Positions 7,422-15,027 of a stretch of 21,372 nt of DNA are shown piece after piece (positions within the stretch are counted from its first letter, which is position 1; each line of letters begins with the position of its first letter). The translations under genes and the position numbers were made by a program. The stretch comes from a virus. The stretch lies in the IMG/VR virus record IMGVR_UViG_3300034073_002121, positions 1 through 21,372 of that record. One strand, given 5' to 3'. Below the pieces are notes generated by a model. That model saw only the letters and a list, made by a program, of their open reading frames with translations, was not told where the DNA came from and made no database searches.

Positions 7422-10400
7422 TCAGCAGCTGTAACCGTTCGAGTAACCGTGCGGGTCGAAGAAGGATACGGGCTCGGACCGGCAAAACCAACCTTCGAAA
7501 GATACGGACGCGTACCAACCGTCGGCCTGCCAACCGTCGATGTCTCCGTCTTCTGGCACACCCAACGACCACCAAGCTTGACCGCCGTGTAGCCTTCAGG
7601 ACACTCGAACGGGGCCTCTTCCTCTTCGGCAGCTTCGTCCACCGCCTCTTGGATGGTTATCTCAGCGCCGGGCTCCTCGGCCCCTGCACCGGGCTCTTCC
7701 TCCACCAAAGGCTCCTCAGGCGGTGGCTCGAAGTCTTCCGCGAAGGTAAAGACCCCGGTTGTCGGCGTCGTCTGGGTAGCCGTGGTCGTGGTTGTCGGCG
7801 TCGTCTCCGTGGCAACGGTGCCGGGGATCTGCCCCGCGATCTCAACCGCAGTTCCTTCGATGAAGTCTTCCGTGGGCGTGAACTCAAGGATCTCTGACGT
7901 GGTCTGAGAATCTGCAGTCAAATCAACGGGTTGTGCTGTGCCAACCTGCGTACCAGCGCCGACCGTCGTCAGGCTGCCGATGCCCGTCGTACCCGCAGTG
8001 CCGATGCCGGTCAGGGCCTCGGTCTGAGTTCTAGGGACAATCGCTGTCGATGGCTCCGCTGCAGGTGTCACGGCAGGCTGGGTAACGCTGGGAGGAAGCG
8101 TGGCTGTGCCCGCCGTGTCCACCGTAATCGCCTCCGGAGACCCAACCGTCGTGACCTCGTCGAAGACCTTGATGGCCTCGTCGAGGCTCTGGCCGGGCTC
8201 AACCGTCGCAATATGGAACGGATCGTTCGTCGTCAGGTTCTTGAGCGTGTACGTTCCATCCCGGTTGGCTGTGACTTGGATCTGCCCACCACCACCAGTG
8301 CCCGTCACGACGTCCGTCAGTAGCGTGTCGCGCTGCGGACGAACACGAGGAGCAGCCGCCGCAATCTCCCCAATCGTCAGCATATTCAAGCCAGTAGCGC
8401 GCTCAAGGTTGATGACTGTTTGAGGGGACAACTCACCCTTCTCCGCGATCTCGTTGTTGATGATCTCCGTCGCCGCAGCGACATCCATCATCGTGGCCGG
8501 AGCGCCGCCGATGTTGCGAATGCCAGCCTCGCCCAGCGTATCCGCCGCCTGCTGATACGCAGTCAGGATGCCCGTGGGCGTCTGCGCGATCTGACCCACG
8601 CCCGGACCCGTGGGCGTGAAGCCGGGGGTGACATCCGTGGCCGTGCCATCGATGGTCATCGTAGCTGCGGCACCGGGGCCCGGTGTGAAGCCGGGGAGAG
8701 GAGAGGCAGGGATGAACGGCGGTGGAGGGCTAGTGTATGACGTCTGCACAAACGGTGTCGTGGGTTGGGCAACCCCTGTAGCCAAGCCCAAACCGCCACC
8801 AATCAGCGCGCCAACCGCGCCTTCGCCGAGCATTTGCTCGAATGTCGGGTAGATGTCCTGACCGGTCAGACCAGCCGCCGGTTGGGCAATCGCGGCCTTC
8901 TCCAAGAAGCCCTCTTCTAGGCCCTCGGTTGCCGCCTCAACACCTGCACCGGCCAGCGTTGCACCAGTCCTGCTGGCAGGAACCCCAAGAGCACGGGTGA
9001 TAATGCCGCCGATGTTCGAGACATTGCGGGCAATCGCAGTGCTTCCCGCCCCCAAGGCTGTCAGCATCGGAGTGGCTTCGGCCATGACTCGGTTCTTGAC
9101 CGCAGCAAGCGCCGCAGCCTCGTCGCCGCCAGTCCGAGCAAGCATGTCCTGATACAGCTGGCTCTTCTGTACCTCCCCGCTCCGGTATGCAGCGTCGAAC
9201 GCGTCACTCACTTCGCGCGATCCCTCGCCCACCGTCATCCCTGCGCCAAGGGTGTAACCAAGCACGGGGTTAACAGCAGACACGGCAAGAGGAACCAAGG
9301 TTGATGGCCCCGATAGGACCGCCTGAGTGCCAAGAGCCTTCGGGTCGAAGATCAACTCATTCGGGTCCAGCCCCGCCGCTGCCGCAAGACGCGGGTCCAC
9401 CTGCCCGACATCATACCCAGCCTGAGTGGTGAAGATCGGGTTGAGAACTTCCTGCTGAAGCGTCGGGCTCATGTTTTGAAAGATCTGAGCCTCAGTTCCT
9501 CTGCCTTCCGCCGCAAGATCTCTGAAATACTGCTCCACGCCAGTAGGCGTCGTGGGCTGGTAGAATGCATCTACCTCCCCAGTCGGGCTGACGGTGACAC
9601 CTATTTGACTCGGATCCTGAGATGCGATGATCGATGCAATCCCCTCCGGGAGGAGAGAACCGGCCCGCGCAACTGAGAGATCCACAAGAGTAGTGCCCGT
9701 GCTAAGGGGACTTGCCCGCATCTCATCGAACTGACTCTGCAGAACTCCAGCAAGAGGGTCATACGAGTAGTCAATCTCCGGAGCGAAGCTGATCTCGCCA
9801 AGATCCACTACTTCGTTGCGCTCAACGCGGCCTGTCTCGGGGTTGAAGCTGTAGCCCGGGGTGACCCCAAGATCCGCCCCATACGACCCGTAGTAATCCG
9901 GCAGGTCCCCGTACAGTATGCCCGCATCAGGCCCCAGCGCAGCCTCTGCTCCGCTGACATAGACCCCCAACGAACCGTCCATCCCGCCGGGTTGCCCGTA
10001 CGGACGACCACTGGCCGTAACCGTATAGTCAATGGGCCTTGTCAGGTCCGACGCCCCGTACTCTGCGGCCTTTGCCACCGACCCTGCAGAGGGCGCGCCG
10101 CCTAGGAACCCGGTCTCCATAGCCTCCAAGCCCGTCATCTGGCCAACGTCTGCCAAACGGTCAGTGTAGGAGGCAAGGCTGCCAATCCCCGTCGCCGGAG
10201 GCCCAGCAAGGTCGGGCCGCTCCTCCGCCGTCGCCGTCGAGTACTCCTTGCCACCATAGGTGAACGTCTGGCCCGGGCCCAAGGTGCTGCGAGCATCCTT
10301 AAACGCCTCGTTGAAGCTACCGGCATACGTGAAATCCGTGCCAGTTGGCCCCGCTACAGCCGGAGCAGCCCCAACCTGCGCCGCATAGGAAGCACTGCCG

Positions 10401-11719
10401 CCCGGATCCCCAGTCGTAATCAGGCTCAAGAGGCTCCTGTCGGTCGCAGAGGCCGGATTCTGGGCGTAAGACGAACCTTCGTTCAGCGAAACCTGCGCAA
10501 TCGTCTCTTTCAGGTTCCTGTCAGCCGTGTTCGCGCTGACAGTATCCGTGCCCAAGCCAAGATTCTCGTTCACGCCCGTATATACGCGCGTCAAAGCCCC
10601 GCCAGATGTCTGTTTCCACTCGAAACCGTCACCAGCGTAGGTGCCCTGCGGGCTAACAGAGCCGATGAGAGTGCCAGTGGACTGGGGCGCTGTGCCAGAC
10701 ACATAACTTTGAAAAAACTCGGATGCTTCTCGTGCGGCATCCCTTTCGCTTGCGGCGAAAAGTGCAGCGTTTGCCGCGTCTGCCTCACGCTTGGTTGCGT
10801 AAGCATTACCCCTTGCGTCTAGGTACTCGTCTTGTGTGTTTTCTTCGATGTACCCTTTTGCTCGATTCTCTGACCGAGCACTGAAAACCATGTGTCCCTG
10901 CTCATTTACGACCTGATAAGGCTTTTCTGCGGAAGAGTTGTATTGAACAGACAACCCAGCTGTGTTTTCCACCTTTGTAGCAGGTGGAACGGATGTCACT
11001 GCTGGCTCAGGCTCAGGCTCAGAAACAAGAGTCTGGATGCCGGTCGGGGGCGGAGGCTCAGGTTCGCGCGTTACCTGCGCAGGCGAAGGGGCCTGCGAAG
11101 ACGCGTAGTTGCTGATAAGCGTCTCGTACCCGGGGAGAACCGTCCCAGACGTCGTGTAGCTCTTGATCGCAAGGTCCGGGATGCCGCCCAGCAGGCTCAA
11201 ACGAGCGTATTCGTCGTCGAAGCTGCCTACGACAGGGGTCGTGGCCCTGCCCGCAATCATCTCCGATACGGCCCTATCCATGGACGTTTGAGGGGCGGGC
11301 GAAGACGTCGTGGTTTTCGCCCCAGATCCAGTCGATGTTGTGGCCGCTGTCGTTGTGGCCGTCGCAGCCGAGGCTCGGTCGTCTCGGTCGTTCTGCTGGG
11401 AAAGGATCGCATTGACCCTATCCTGCGCCGCCTTCGACGCAGCAGCATCCGCAGCCTCTTTTTCCGCGCGAAGCTCCGCCGTTGTCTTGACCTGAACCGT
11501 CGTGCTCGGAGAAGTGGCAGCCGTCGAAACAGTTTTCGGCCCCGCAGGCGTGTTTATCGTCGTCGTAGTGGGGGGAGCAGTGGCCTGAATGGTGCCGCGA
11601 CCGCTGGAAACCTGCGACGTCATCGCCTGGGGGGCGGGAGCATCCGATGAAGCCCCCGAACCCTCGCTGCCTCCCCCAAAAACCCGACGATCCGCACCAA
11701 AACCCAGCAGTTTCAGCAT
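7418..11719 (-). CDS. Giant Thr/Ala/Gly-rich protein, possible internal or DNA-ejection protein
   Basis: The product is 1433 residues and the largest gene in the window. The first 250 residues are low-complexity (Thr, Ala, Ser, with a charged helix ELRAEKEAADAAASKAAQDR). The central region is Gly/Tyr/Pro-rich. Around residues 880-1000 lie amphipathic or hydrophobic segments: LVPLAVSAVNPVLGYTLGAG, a VEAATEGLEEGFLEKAAIA segment, and a GAVGALIGGGLGLATGVAQ glycine-zipper-like stretch that could enter a membrane. The C-terminus is Thr- then Glu-rich and carries one Cys pair (CPEGYTAVKLGGRWVC). I recall EGLEEG plus glycine-zipper blocks in internal virion proteins of podovirus-like phages, so a role in DNA ejection is a reasonable guess; an adhesive or structural role is the alternative. 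Start ATG 11717-11719 follows GGAGAG. No enzyme domain is visible. Confidence 0.85.
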   Translation of the reverse strand: MLKLLGFGADRRVFGGGSEGSGASSDAPAPQAMTSQVSSGRGTIQATAPPTTTTINTPAGPKTVSTAATSPSTTVQVKTTAELRAEKEAADAAASKAAQDRVNAILSQQNDRDDRASAATATTTAATTSTGSGAKTTTSSPAPQTSMDRAVSEMIAGRATTPVVGSFDDEYARLSLLGGIPDLAIKSYTTSGTVLPGYETLISNYASSQAPSPAQVTREPEPPPPTGIQTLVSEPEPEPAVTSVPPATKVENTAGLSVQYNSSAEKPYQVVNEQGHMVFSARSENRAKGYIEENTQDEYLDARGNAYATKREADAANAALFAASERDAAREASEFFQSYVSGTAPQSTGTLIGSVSPQGTYAGDGFEWKQTSGGALTRVYTGVNENLGLGTDTVSANTADRNLKETIAQVSLNEGSSYAQNPASATDRSLLSLITTGDPGGSASYAAQVGAAPAVAGPTGTDFTYAGSFNEAFKDARSTLGPGQTFTYGGKEYSTATAEERPDLAGPPATGIGSLASYTDRLADVGQMTGLEAMETGFLGGAPSAGSVAKAAEYGASDLTRPIDYTVTASGRPYGQPGGMDGSLGVYVSGAEAALGPDAGILYGDLPDYYGSYGADLGVTPGYSFNPETGRVERNEVVDLGEISFAPEIDYSYDPLAGVLQSQFDEMRASPLSTGTTLVDLSVARAGSLLPEGIASIIASQDPSQIGVTVSPTGEVDAFYQPTTPTGVEQYFRDLAAEGRGTEAQIFQNMSPTLQQEVLNPIFTTQAGYDVGQVDPRLAAAAGLDPNELIFDPKALGTQAVLSGPSTLVPLAVSAVNPVLGYTLGAGMTVGEGSREVSDAFDAAYRSGEVQKSQLYQDMLARTGGDEAAALAAVKNRVMAEATPMLTALGAGSTAIARNVSNIGGIITRALGVPASRTGATLAGAGVEAATEGLEEGFLEKAAIAQPAAGLTGQDIYPTFEQMLGEGAVGALIGGGLGLATGVAQPTTPFVQTSYTSPPPPFIPASPLPGFTPGPGAAATMTIDGTATDVTPGFTPTGPGVGQIAQTPTGILTAYQQAADTLGEAGIRNIGGAPATMMDVAAATEIINNEIAEKGELSPQTVINLERATGLNMLTIGEIAAAAPRVRPQRDTLLTDVVTGTGGGGQIQVTANRDGTYTLKNLTTNDPFHIATVEPGQSLDEAIKVFDEVTTVGSPEAITVDTAGTATLPPSVTQPAVTPAAEPSTAIVPRTQTEALTGIGTAGTTGIGSLTTVGAGTQVGTAQPVDLTADSQTTSEILEFTPTEDFIEGTAVEIAGQIPGTVATETTPTTTTTATQTTPTTGVFTFAEDFEPPPEEPLVEEEPGAGAEEPGAEITIQEAVDEAAEEEEAPFECPEGYTAVKLGGRWVCQKTETSTVGRPTVGTRPYLSKVGFAGPSPYPSSTRTVTRTVTAAE

Positions 11720-12114
11720 CAGTCTCTCCTAGCGTAGCTGCCTACCCGCTCACGACGCCGAGATAACGCCACAGGGGCCTCCGGATAGATCTCCGACAGG
11801 TGCCGCCGGATGTCTTTCGCGATGAAGAATACATCAGAACGCCCATACGGCGCAATCATGTTGGGGATGTAAAGCACCTCGCCACTATCTCGGGCGAAAA
11901 CCTCCACCCCAAGGTACTCACGCGTTTCAAACTCGCGCCTCGTGAGCCATGTCCACGTCACAAACCCAACCGGATCGTCACCCCGATAGTATACACGCAG
12001 CTTCCCATGCTCAAAAGCAGGGACCAACTGCCACCCAATGCGCTCACTCGGATACTTCGCGTAAGGTTCAGTCGTACACCACAGCCTTACAGCGTCCAAA
12101 AAGACGTTTCTCAT
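11719..12114 (-). CDS. HlyC-type toxin-activating acyltransferase relative, catalytic residues substituted
   Basis: The product is 131 residues and resembles the RTX toxin acyltransferase family (HlyC, PF02794): YAKYPSERIGWQLVPAFEHG, then VYYRGDDPVGFVTWTWLTRR, then LYIPNMIAPYGRSD, parallel to HlyC P-x-x-W-P, LPAI, the YPVAYCSWANL strand and WFIDWIAPFG. HlyC transfers an acyl chain from acyl carrier protein to a toxin lysine. In a gap-free alignment by eye, HlyC His23 falls on Tyr18 and Asp92 on Asn85, so both catalytic positions look lost. It may therefore bind acyl groups or act structurally, or use other residues. It sits between a lytic transglycosylase (ATGA overlap) and the giant protein (TGATG overlap), so it is expressed with virion genes. 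No RTX toxin target is visible in the window. Confidence 0.75.
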   Translation of the reverse strand: MRNVFLDAVRLWCTTEPYAKYPSERIGWQLVPAFEHGKLRVYYRGDDPVGFVTWTWLTRREFETREYLGVEVFARDSGEVLYIPNMIAPYGRSDVFFIAKDIRRHLSEIYPEAPVALSRRRERVGSYARRD

Positions 12115-12800
12115 CTACCCCGCGCCAAACTGCCAATCCCACCCATGCTCGGGTTGGTTACAGCTTGTATCCTAGGTGCAGAGTACGTGTCGATAGCTCC
12201 CAACCCGGGGATCCCGAGCCGACTCAAGGGCGACATCTGACCCATCTGACGCGTCCGCTGAAGATCCGGGGCACTCGGAGCACGCAACTGAGGCCGCTCC
12301 GGGAACAACTGGTCCACAAGCGCCGCAATGTCGTCCATCCCACGAGGATCTATCGGTGCTTCAACGCCCCCAGAGGCCCGAGGTCCAAGGTCCTCTCCAC
12401 CCTTGGTTGAAATCTGCACCCCAGAAAGCAACTCCGAAGCGTAATTCCGCGCAGCGTCGGACGTCGTACCTCGGTTCACGTTCCCCGCACCGCCGTTGTA
12501 CGCCTGCAAAGCCTTCTCATAGTCCCCGTCATACGCACGAACCAGCGCCGCCAAGTACTCAGCACCAAACCGAAGGTTGTCCACAGGGTCCAAACGGTCG
12601 TCAATCGGCCTCACACCATACCCCGGAGCACGGGCCGTCTCCGCCATGATCTGCGATAATCCCAACTCACCAGCCGCACCGCGCGCCTTCGGGTCAAAAC
12701 CACTCTCACGCTCGATCAAACGAACGTACAACTGAGGGTCAACCCCATACCGCTCCGCCATCTGAGCAGCTATCCGACGAAGATTCTTCTCCTCAGCCAC
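12111..12800 (-). CDS. Lytic transglycosylase (SLT fold), likely virion-associated
   Basis: The product is 229 residues. The first 125 match the soluble lytic transglycosylase domain: catalytic Glu32 in RESGFDP, the GLSQIM motif (47-52) and the AYNGG motif (100-104). It would cleave the glycan strand of peptidoglycan and form the anhydro product. The remaining part is Pro/Arg-rich and Gly-rich with no known domain, possibly a virion attachment segment. There is no signal peptide. Its place among structural genes, away from the endolysin and spanins, suggests a particle-borne enzyme that opens the wall during DNA entry, while the M15 enzyme serves lysis at release. The start overlaps the end of the HEXXH gene by 8 bases. 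Confidence 0.88.
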   Translation of the reverse strand: MAEEKNLRRIAAQMAERYGVDPQLYVRLIERESGFDPKARGAAGELGLSQIMAETARAPGYGVRPIDDRLDPVDNLRFGAEYLAALVRAYDGDYEKALQAYNGGAGNVNRGTTSDAARNYASELLSGVQISTKGGEDLGPRASGGVEAPIDPRGMDDIAALVDQLFPERPQLRAPSAPDLQRTRQMGQMSPLSRLGIPGLGAIDTYSAPRIQAVTNPSMGGIGSLARGR

Positions 12801-13629
12801 CGAACAACGCTCCTATCCCACGGCGAATGCTGTCCAAGATCCCCGGCTCTCGGTACTTGGCCCTCGGAGGCTCGCCAGTCCTCGGTCCACCAGCGTCAGG
12901 ATCACGAGACAACGCCTGCTGCGCACCACGCTCCAGACCAGAAGCAGCAGGATAAACCCGCTTCCCAAACGACGTCCCACGATGCTGCTGAAAAGACCTC
13001 ACATCCCCCGGGGTCTTCCTCTCCAACGTCTCCGCCATCGTGGCAAAACGACCCTCTAACGGTGCGTCAGGATTGTCATAGTACTCAACCAACCCCTCCT
13101 CGAACCCCGGAGTGCTCATCACACCACGCCGATACGACTCAACCGCCTCAACAACCTCCGGGTCAAACGCCTGCCGAAACTTGGCAGGGTCCTTCACAAA
13201 CTCAGAGTGAAGCTGCTGAATGCCACGGTGCCGAAACTCGTGCGCCATCACATCAGGCGAGGACAAATAATGAGGGGTCACATAAACTCGGTCCCCGGAC
13301 ATCGGACCTTCGTTGTAGATGTCTTGGTACCCGTAGTAGTTACCTACCCCAAACGCATCCGAAAAGTCCCGCCCCGCCGAAGCAGGAGCATACGCCGCAT
13401 CCGACTCCAGCTCCCGGAACCCCATCACCCGAAACCGCTCAGGGTCATACCCAAACCGCGCTATCGGGTCGTTCGCCAGCACAGGATCCAAGAAATACCG
13501 GAACTCCAAATCCCCCAGCTGCTCCGATGCCAAGCCGCCCAAACCCTGCGCCAGCTGCTTATGCGCATACCGCGCCCTAGACGCAGCCGACACAGGCCTC
13601 ATCGGTGGGATCAGAACAGGCTGGGCCAT
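12793..13629 (-). CDS. Putative zincin-like metallopeptidase with HEXXH motif
   Basis: The product is 278 residues. The only catalytic-looking feature is HEFRH at residues 130-134 (SPDVMAHEFRHRGIQQL), a canonical HEXXH zinc motif within a helix and preceded by a hydrophobic position. A possible third ligand is a glutamate in FEEGLVEYYD (about 176-185), about 45 residues downstream, as in gluzincins. The first 120 residues are Tyr/Gly/Arg-rich; the C-terminus after about 215 is Pro/Gly-rich with an IRRGIGALFGG amphipathic end. I do not recognise the family. It precedes the transglycosylase (8-base overlap), so it may be a virion protease or a peptidoglycan peptidase. An inactive structural protein with a chance motif is possible. 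Confidence 0.78.
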   Translation of the reverse strand: MAQPVLIPPMRPVSAASRARYAHKQLAQGLGGLASEQLGDLEFRYFLDPVLANDPIARFGYDPERFRVMGFRELESDAAYAPASAGRDFSDAFGVGNYYGYQDIYNEGPMSGDRVYVTPHYLSSPDVMAHEFRHRGIQQLHSEFVKDPAKFRQAFDPEVVEAVESYRRGVMSTPGFEEGLVEYYDNPDAPLEGRFATMAETLERKTPGDVRSFQQHRGTSFGKRVYPAASGLERGAQQALSRDPDAGGPRTGEPPRAKYREPGILDSIRRGIGALFGG

Positions 13630-13823
13630 CAGAACGTGCCCCGGAAACCCTTACCCGTCAGCTGCTGCTTCCCAGCATCAGGCATGCTCACGCCCTTGGT
13701 CCCGGGATAGTCCAACTCAGCAACCTTCGCGTCATAGTCAGCCTGAGACTTGACCATGCCACCCTTCTTCATGCCCATCTCACGACGACGCATCATCATC
13801 GGCTTCTTCATCATTCCCGGCAT
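13629..13823 (-). CDS. Small Met/Lys-rich protein
   Basis: The product is 64 residues. The first 25 are almost entirely Met, Lys, Arg and Gly (MPGMMKKPMMMRRREMGMKK), followed by KGGMVKSQADYDAKVAELDYPG and a short basic tail. I have seen Met/Lys-rich short proteins next to structural genes in marine phages, without assigned function. A GAGGG ribosome site lies about 4 bases before ATG 13821-13823, which supports translation. Its stop overlaps the start of the HEXXH gene. A basic peptide of this sort could bind DNA or be a packaged protein; that is speculation. Confidence 0.7.
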   Translation of the reverse strand: MPGMMKKPMMMRRREMGMKKGGMVKSQADYDAKVAELDYPGTKGVSMPDAGKQQLTGKGFRGTF

Positions 13824-13868
13824 CGCACCCTCCTAGGGCAAAGGTCCAAGGTCCGAGGTACTATAGCC

Positions 13869-14234
13869 TCAGTAGAAGAATCTCGCAACCGAAGCACGCA
13901 TCGCATCGTCCGTGAACGCCGTGCCAATAATGCTCCGACGCTTGCCCATCTCAGCCGTGAATAAAACTAAGCCTACATCCAACGCCACAAACCCGTAGAT
14001 GTCAGGTTTCATGCCACCCTGTCGGTCGTAGTACTCATAACGACTCGAACTGCCGTTCCTCCCATCTCGGGCCTTGGACGAGGACTTCACCTGTACCGTC
14101 ACAAGCCGACCGCTCCCAGTCCGACACCAGAGATCGTGACCGCTCAAATCCACCCGGATAACTCGCACCCCGCACGTCTCCAAGACATGCGCGACCAAGT
14201 ACTCGCCACCCCTAGAGATATCCACAGTCTCCAT
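13869..14234 (-). CDS. PD-(D/E)XK-like small nuclease candidate
   Basis: The product from ATG 14232-14234 is 121 residues. It has the pattern of small PD-(D/E)XK folds such as PDDEXK_5 (PF11645): an N-terminal helix with E11 (GGEYLVAHVLE), then SGHDLWCR with D34, then a strand VTVQVKSSSK where Q48-x-K50 stands in for the ExK motif. The frame extends upstream to a TTG at 14391-14393, but that part crosses the leader hairpin at 14275-14307 and is poorly protein-like, so I prefer METVDISRGG. No clear ribosome site is seen for either start. It is the first gene of the long minus-strand operon. It could be a Holliday-junction or restriction-type nuclease, or a non-catalytic relative because of the Gln substitution. 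Confidence 0.65.
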   Translation of the reverse strand: METVDISRGGEYLVAHVLETCGVRVIRVDLSGHDLWCRTGSGRLVTVQVKSSSKARDGRNGSSSRYEYYDRQGGMKPDIYGFVALDVGLVLFTAEMGKRRSIIGTAFTDDAMRASVARFFY

Positions 14235-14274
14235 GCGCCGGAATACACCAGAAAAACCCCACAAAAACAAGACA

Positions 14275-14307
14275 GGCTCAGAAGCGGGGGAGGACCGCTC
14301 CTGAGCC
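14275..14307 (-). terminator. Leader hairpin with T-rich tail on the minus strand
   Basis: Arms 14275-14287 and 14295-14307 pair over 13 positions with a single mismatch and a 7-base loop (GGCTCAG...CTGAGCC). Read on the minus strand, the arm is followed by TGTCTTGTTTTTG, a T-rich tail as in an intrinsic terminator. It lies about 40 bases before the first ATG of the virion operon and after its putative promoter, so it could act as an attenuator overcome by antitermination, or protect the mRNA end. Confidence 0.55.
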
Positions 14308-14434
14308 CGGAGCCCCATGACCAAGGCTCTGTACCACGGGGGACGTGGTGGTCGGGCATTGTAGCGTGGTTCCAAACGAAAATACACCGGCAATTTTTTG
14401 AGGGCACTTGTGGTTTGGTTGTTGGGCCAATGAA

Positions 14435-14463
14435 ATTACACCCGACACAAATTGAGACACCAA
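14435..14463 (-). promoter_or_regulatory. Putative promoter of the virion operon
   Basis: On the minus strand TTGGTG (14458-14463), a 17-base spacer and TGTAAT (14435-14440) match 3 of 6 and 5 of 6 consensus positions. It points toward the PD-(D/E)XK-like gene and the structural operon, and would give a leader of about 190 bases that includes the hairpin at 14275-14307. The match is by eye only. Confidence 0.3.
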
Positions 14464-14533
14464 CACACTAGGGGCGGGGCCGAGCGAAGGGCCCCCGTTT
14501 TAGGGGGGGTCCCCCTGCTGCACCGCAGCGAGA

Positions 14534-14573
14534 TGCGCCGCAGCGCGGCGCAGTAACCCCGGCTGCGCCGGGG
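14534..14573. repeat. Two adjacent GC hairpins
   Basis: TGCGCCG (14534-14540) pairs with CGGCGCA (14546-14552) across a 5-base loop, and CCCCGGC (14557-14563) pairs with GCCGGGG (14567-14573) across a 3-base loop. They sit inside a GC-rich run (about 14469-14610) with further G- and C-runs. They have no T tail. They may be structured RNA ends or a composition marker of an inserted segment. Confidence 0.5.
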
Positions 14574-14698
14574 CGGGGCGCGAGGGGCGCGGGCTGGCGA
14601 GCGGGGCGCGAGGAACAATGTCCGGGAACGGGGCAATCTTAGGGAAAATATTCTGCGCCCCAATGCATCAAGGCACTTGCAACCAGCGCACAAGCGCC

Positions 14699-14729
14699 CT
14701 ACATCTATGGATGTAGCCAATGGGGCTAC
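14699..14729 (+). promoter_or_regulatory. Two mutually exclusive hairpins upstream of the first plus gene
   Basis: CTACATC (14699-14705) pairs with GATGTAG (14710-14716) around a TATG loop, and GTAGCC (14713-14718) pairs with GGCTAC (14724-14729) around a 5-base loop. The two stems share 14713-14716, so only one can form. The pair lies about 10 bases before the leader and ribosome site of the gene at 14755. A switch in translation is possible but untested. Confidence 0.35.
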
Positions 14730-14735
14730 GGCTCA

Positions 14736-14757
14736 ATCAGAAAGGAACAGATCCATG
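14736..14757 (+). promoter_or_regulatory. Shared leader/ribosome site, copy 1
   Basis: The sequence CAGAAAGGAACAGA followed by TCC-ATG gives a strong AAGGA ribosome site and decides the start at 14755. The same leader recurs almost base for base before the next two genes. Confidence 0.8.
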
Positions 14758-14964
14758 CACAAGTCCTACGTCAGAGAGAAGACCCTTCAGGTGATCGTCG
14801 AGATCGATCTTTGGGGCATCGAGACCCTGATCGAGATCGCCGAGGGCGCGGCAAGCGCCGAGGGCGCGGGCTGGCGGGTGCGCGAGGCGCTCGAGAAGCT
14901 GAAGGTTGCGCGGCGCGAGGCTGCAGCCGAGGCGGTGCGCGAGCTCAGCAAGATCGCCGAGTAA
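14755..14964 (+). CDS. Small helical protein, first gene of the plus-strand block
   Basis: The product is 69 residues: MHKSYVREKTLQVIVEIDLW, then IETLIEIAEGAASAEGAG and a helix rich in Ala, Glu, Arg and Lys (REALEKLKVARREAAAEAVR). It is compact, acidic-basic and has no known motif. The start is set by the strong CAGAAAGGAACAG leader; an upstream in-frame ATG at 14677 lacks such a site and would read through the hairpins. It is followed by a 25-base GC hairpin (14972-14996), then the next leader. Codon use is more GC-rich than in the genes right of 18536. Unknown function; a regulatory or anti-host protein would fit the small, accessory-looking setting but nothing shows it. Confidence 0.75.
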   Translation: MHKSYVREKTLQVIVEIDLWGIETLIEIAEGAASAEGAGWRVREALEKLKVARREAAAEAVRELSKIAE

Positions 14965-14971
14965 CAACCCC

Positions 14972-14996
14972 GGCGGGGCGCGCCAAGCGCCCCGCC
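14972..14996 (+). terminator. GC hairpin after the first block gene
   Basis: GGCGGGGCGC (14972-14981) pairs perfectly with GCGCCCCGCC (14987-14996) around a 5-base loop. It follows the stop at 14964 by 7 bases. There is no T run, so it may be a 3' mRNA stabiliser or a U-less terminator. Confidence 0.6.
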
Positions 14997-15006
14997 ACAA
15001 CCTCAA

Positions 15007-15027
15007 CCAGAAAGGAACAGACCCATG
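15007..15027 (+). promoter_or_regulatory. Shared leader/ribosome site, copy 2
   Basis: CCAGAAAGGAACAGACCC-ATG is nearly identical to the leader before 14755 and fixes the start of the second gene at 15025. Confidence 0.8.

Larger units (their letters stand above)
14235..14754. other. Divergent intergenic region with hairpins, no gene
   Basis: This 520-base stretch separates the minus-strand virion operon from the plus-strand small-gene block. It holds a terminator-like leader hairpin (14275-14307), a putative minus promoter (14435-14463), a very GC-rich hairpin cluster (14464-14610) and two overlapping small hairpins (14699-14729) just before the first plus gene. The frames open across it are poorly protein-like and lack ribosome sites. 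I see no RNA gene that I can name. Confidence 0.6.

Noticed and set aside
10892-11650. Plus-strand frame of 252 codons opposite the giant protein
   Set aside because: Arg-rich composition reflects the antisense of Thr/Ala/Ser-rich coding; there is no start context.
11719-12114. RTX toxin system
   Set aside because: Only the acyltransferase-like protein is present; no GGxGxD repeats or secretion genes occur, so a toxin operon is not supported.
14235-14393. N-terminal extension of the PD-(D/E)XK-like gene to a TTG start
   Set aside because: It would translate across the leader hairpin, begins at TTG without a ribosome site, and is poorly protein-like. The fold begins at the internal ATG.
14672-14704. 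Promoter TTGCAA, 17 bases, TACATC before the first block gene
   Set aside because: The -10 matches only 3 of 6 and would start transcription inside the two small hairpins; evidence is too weak to list.
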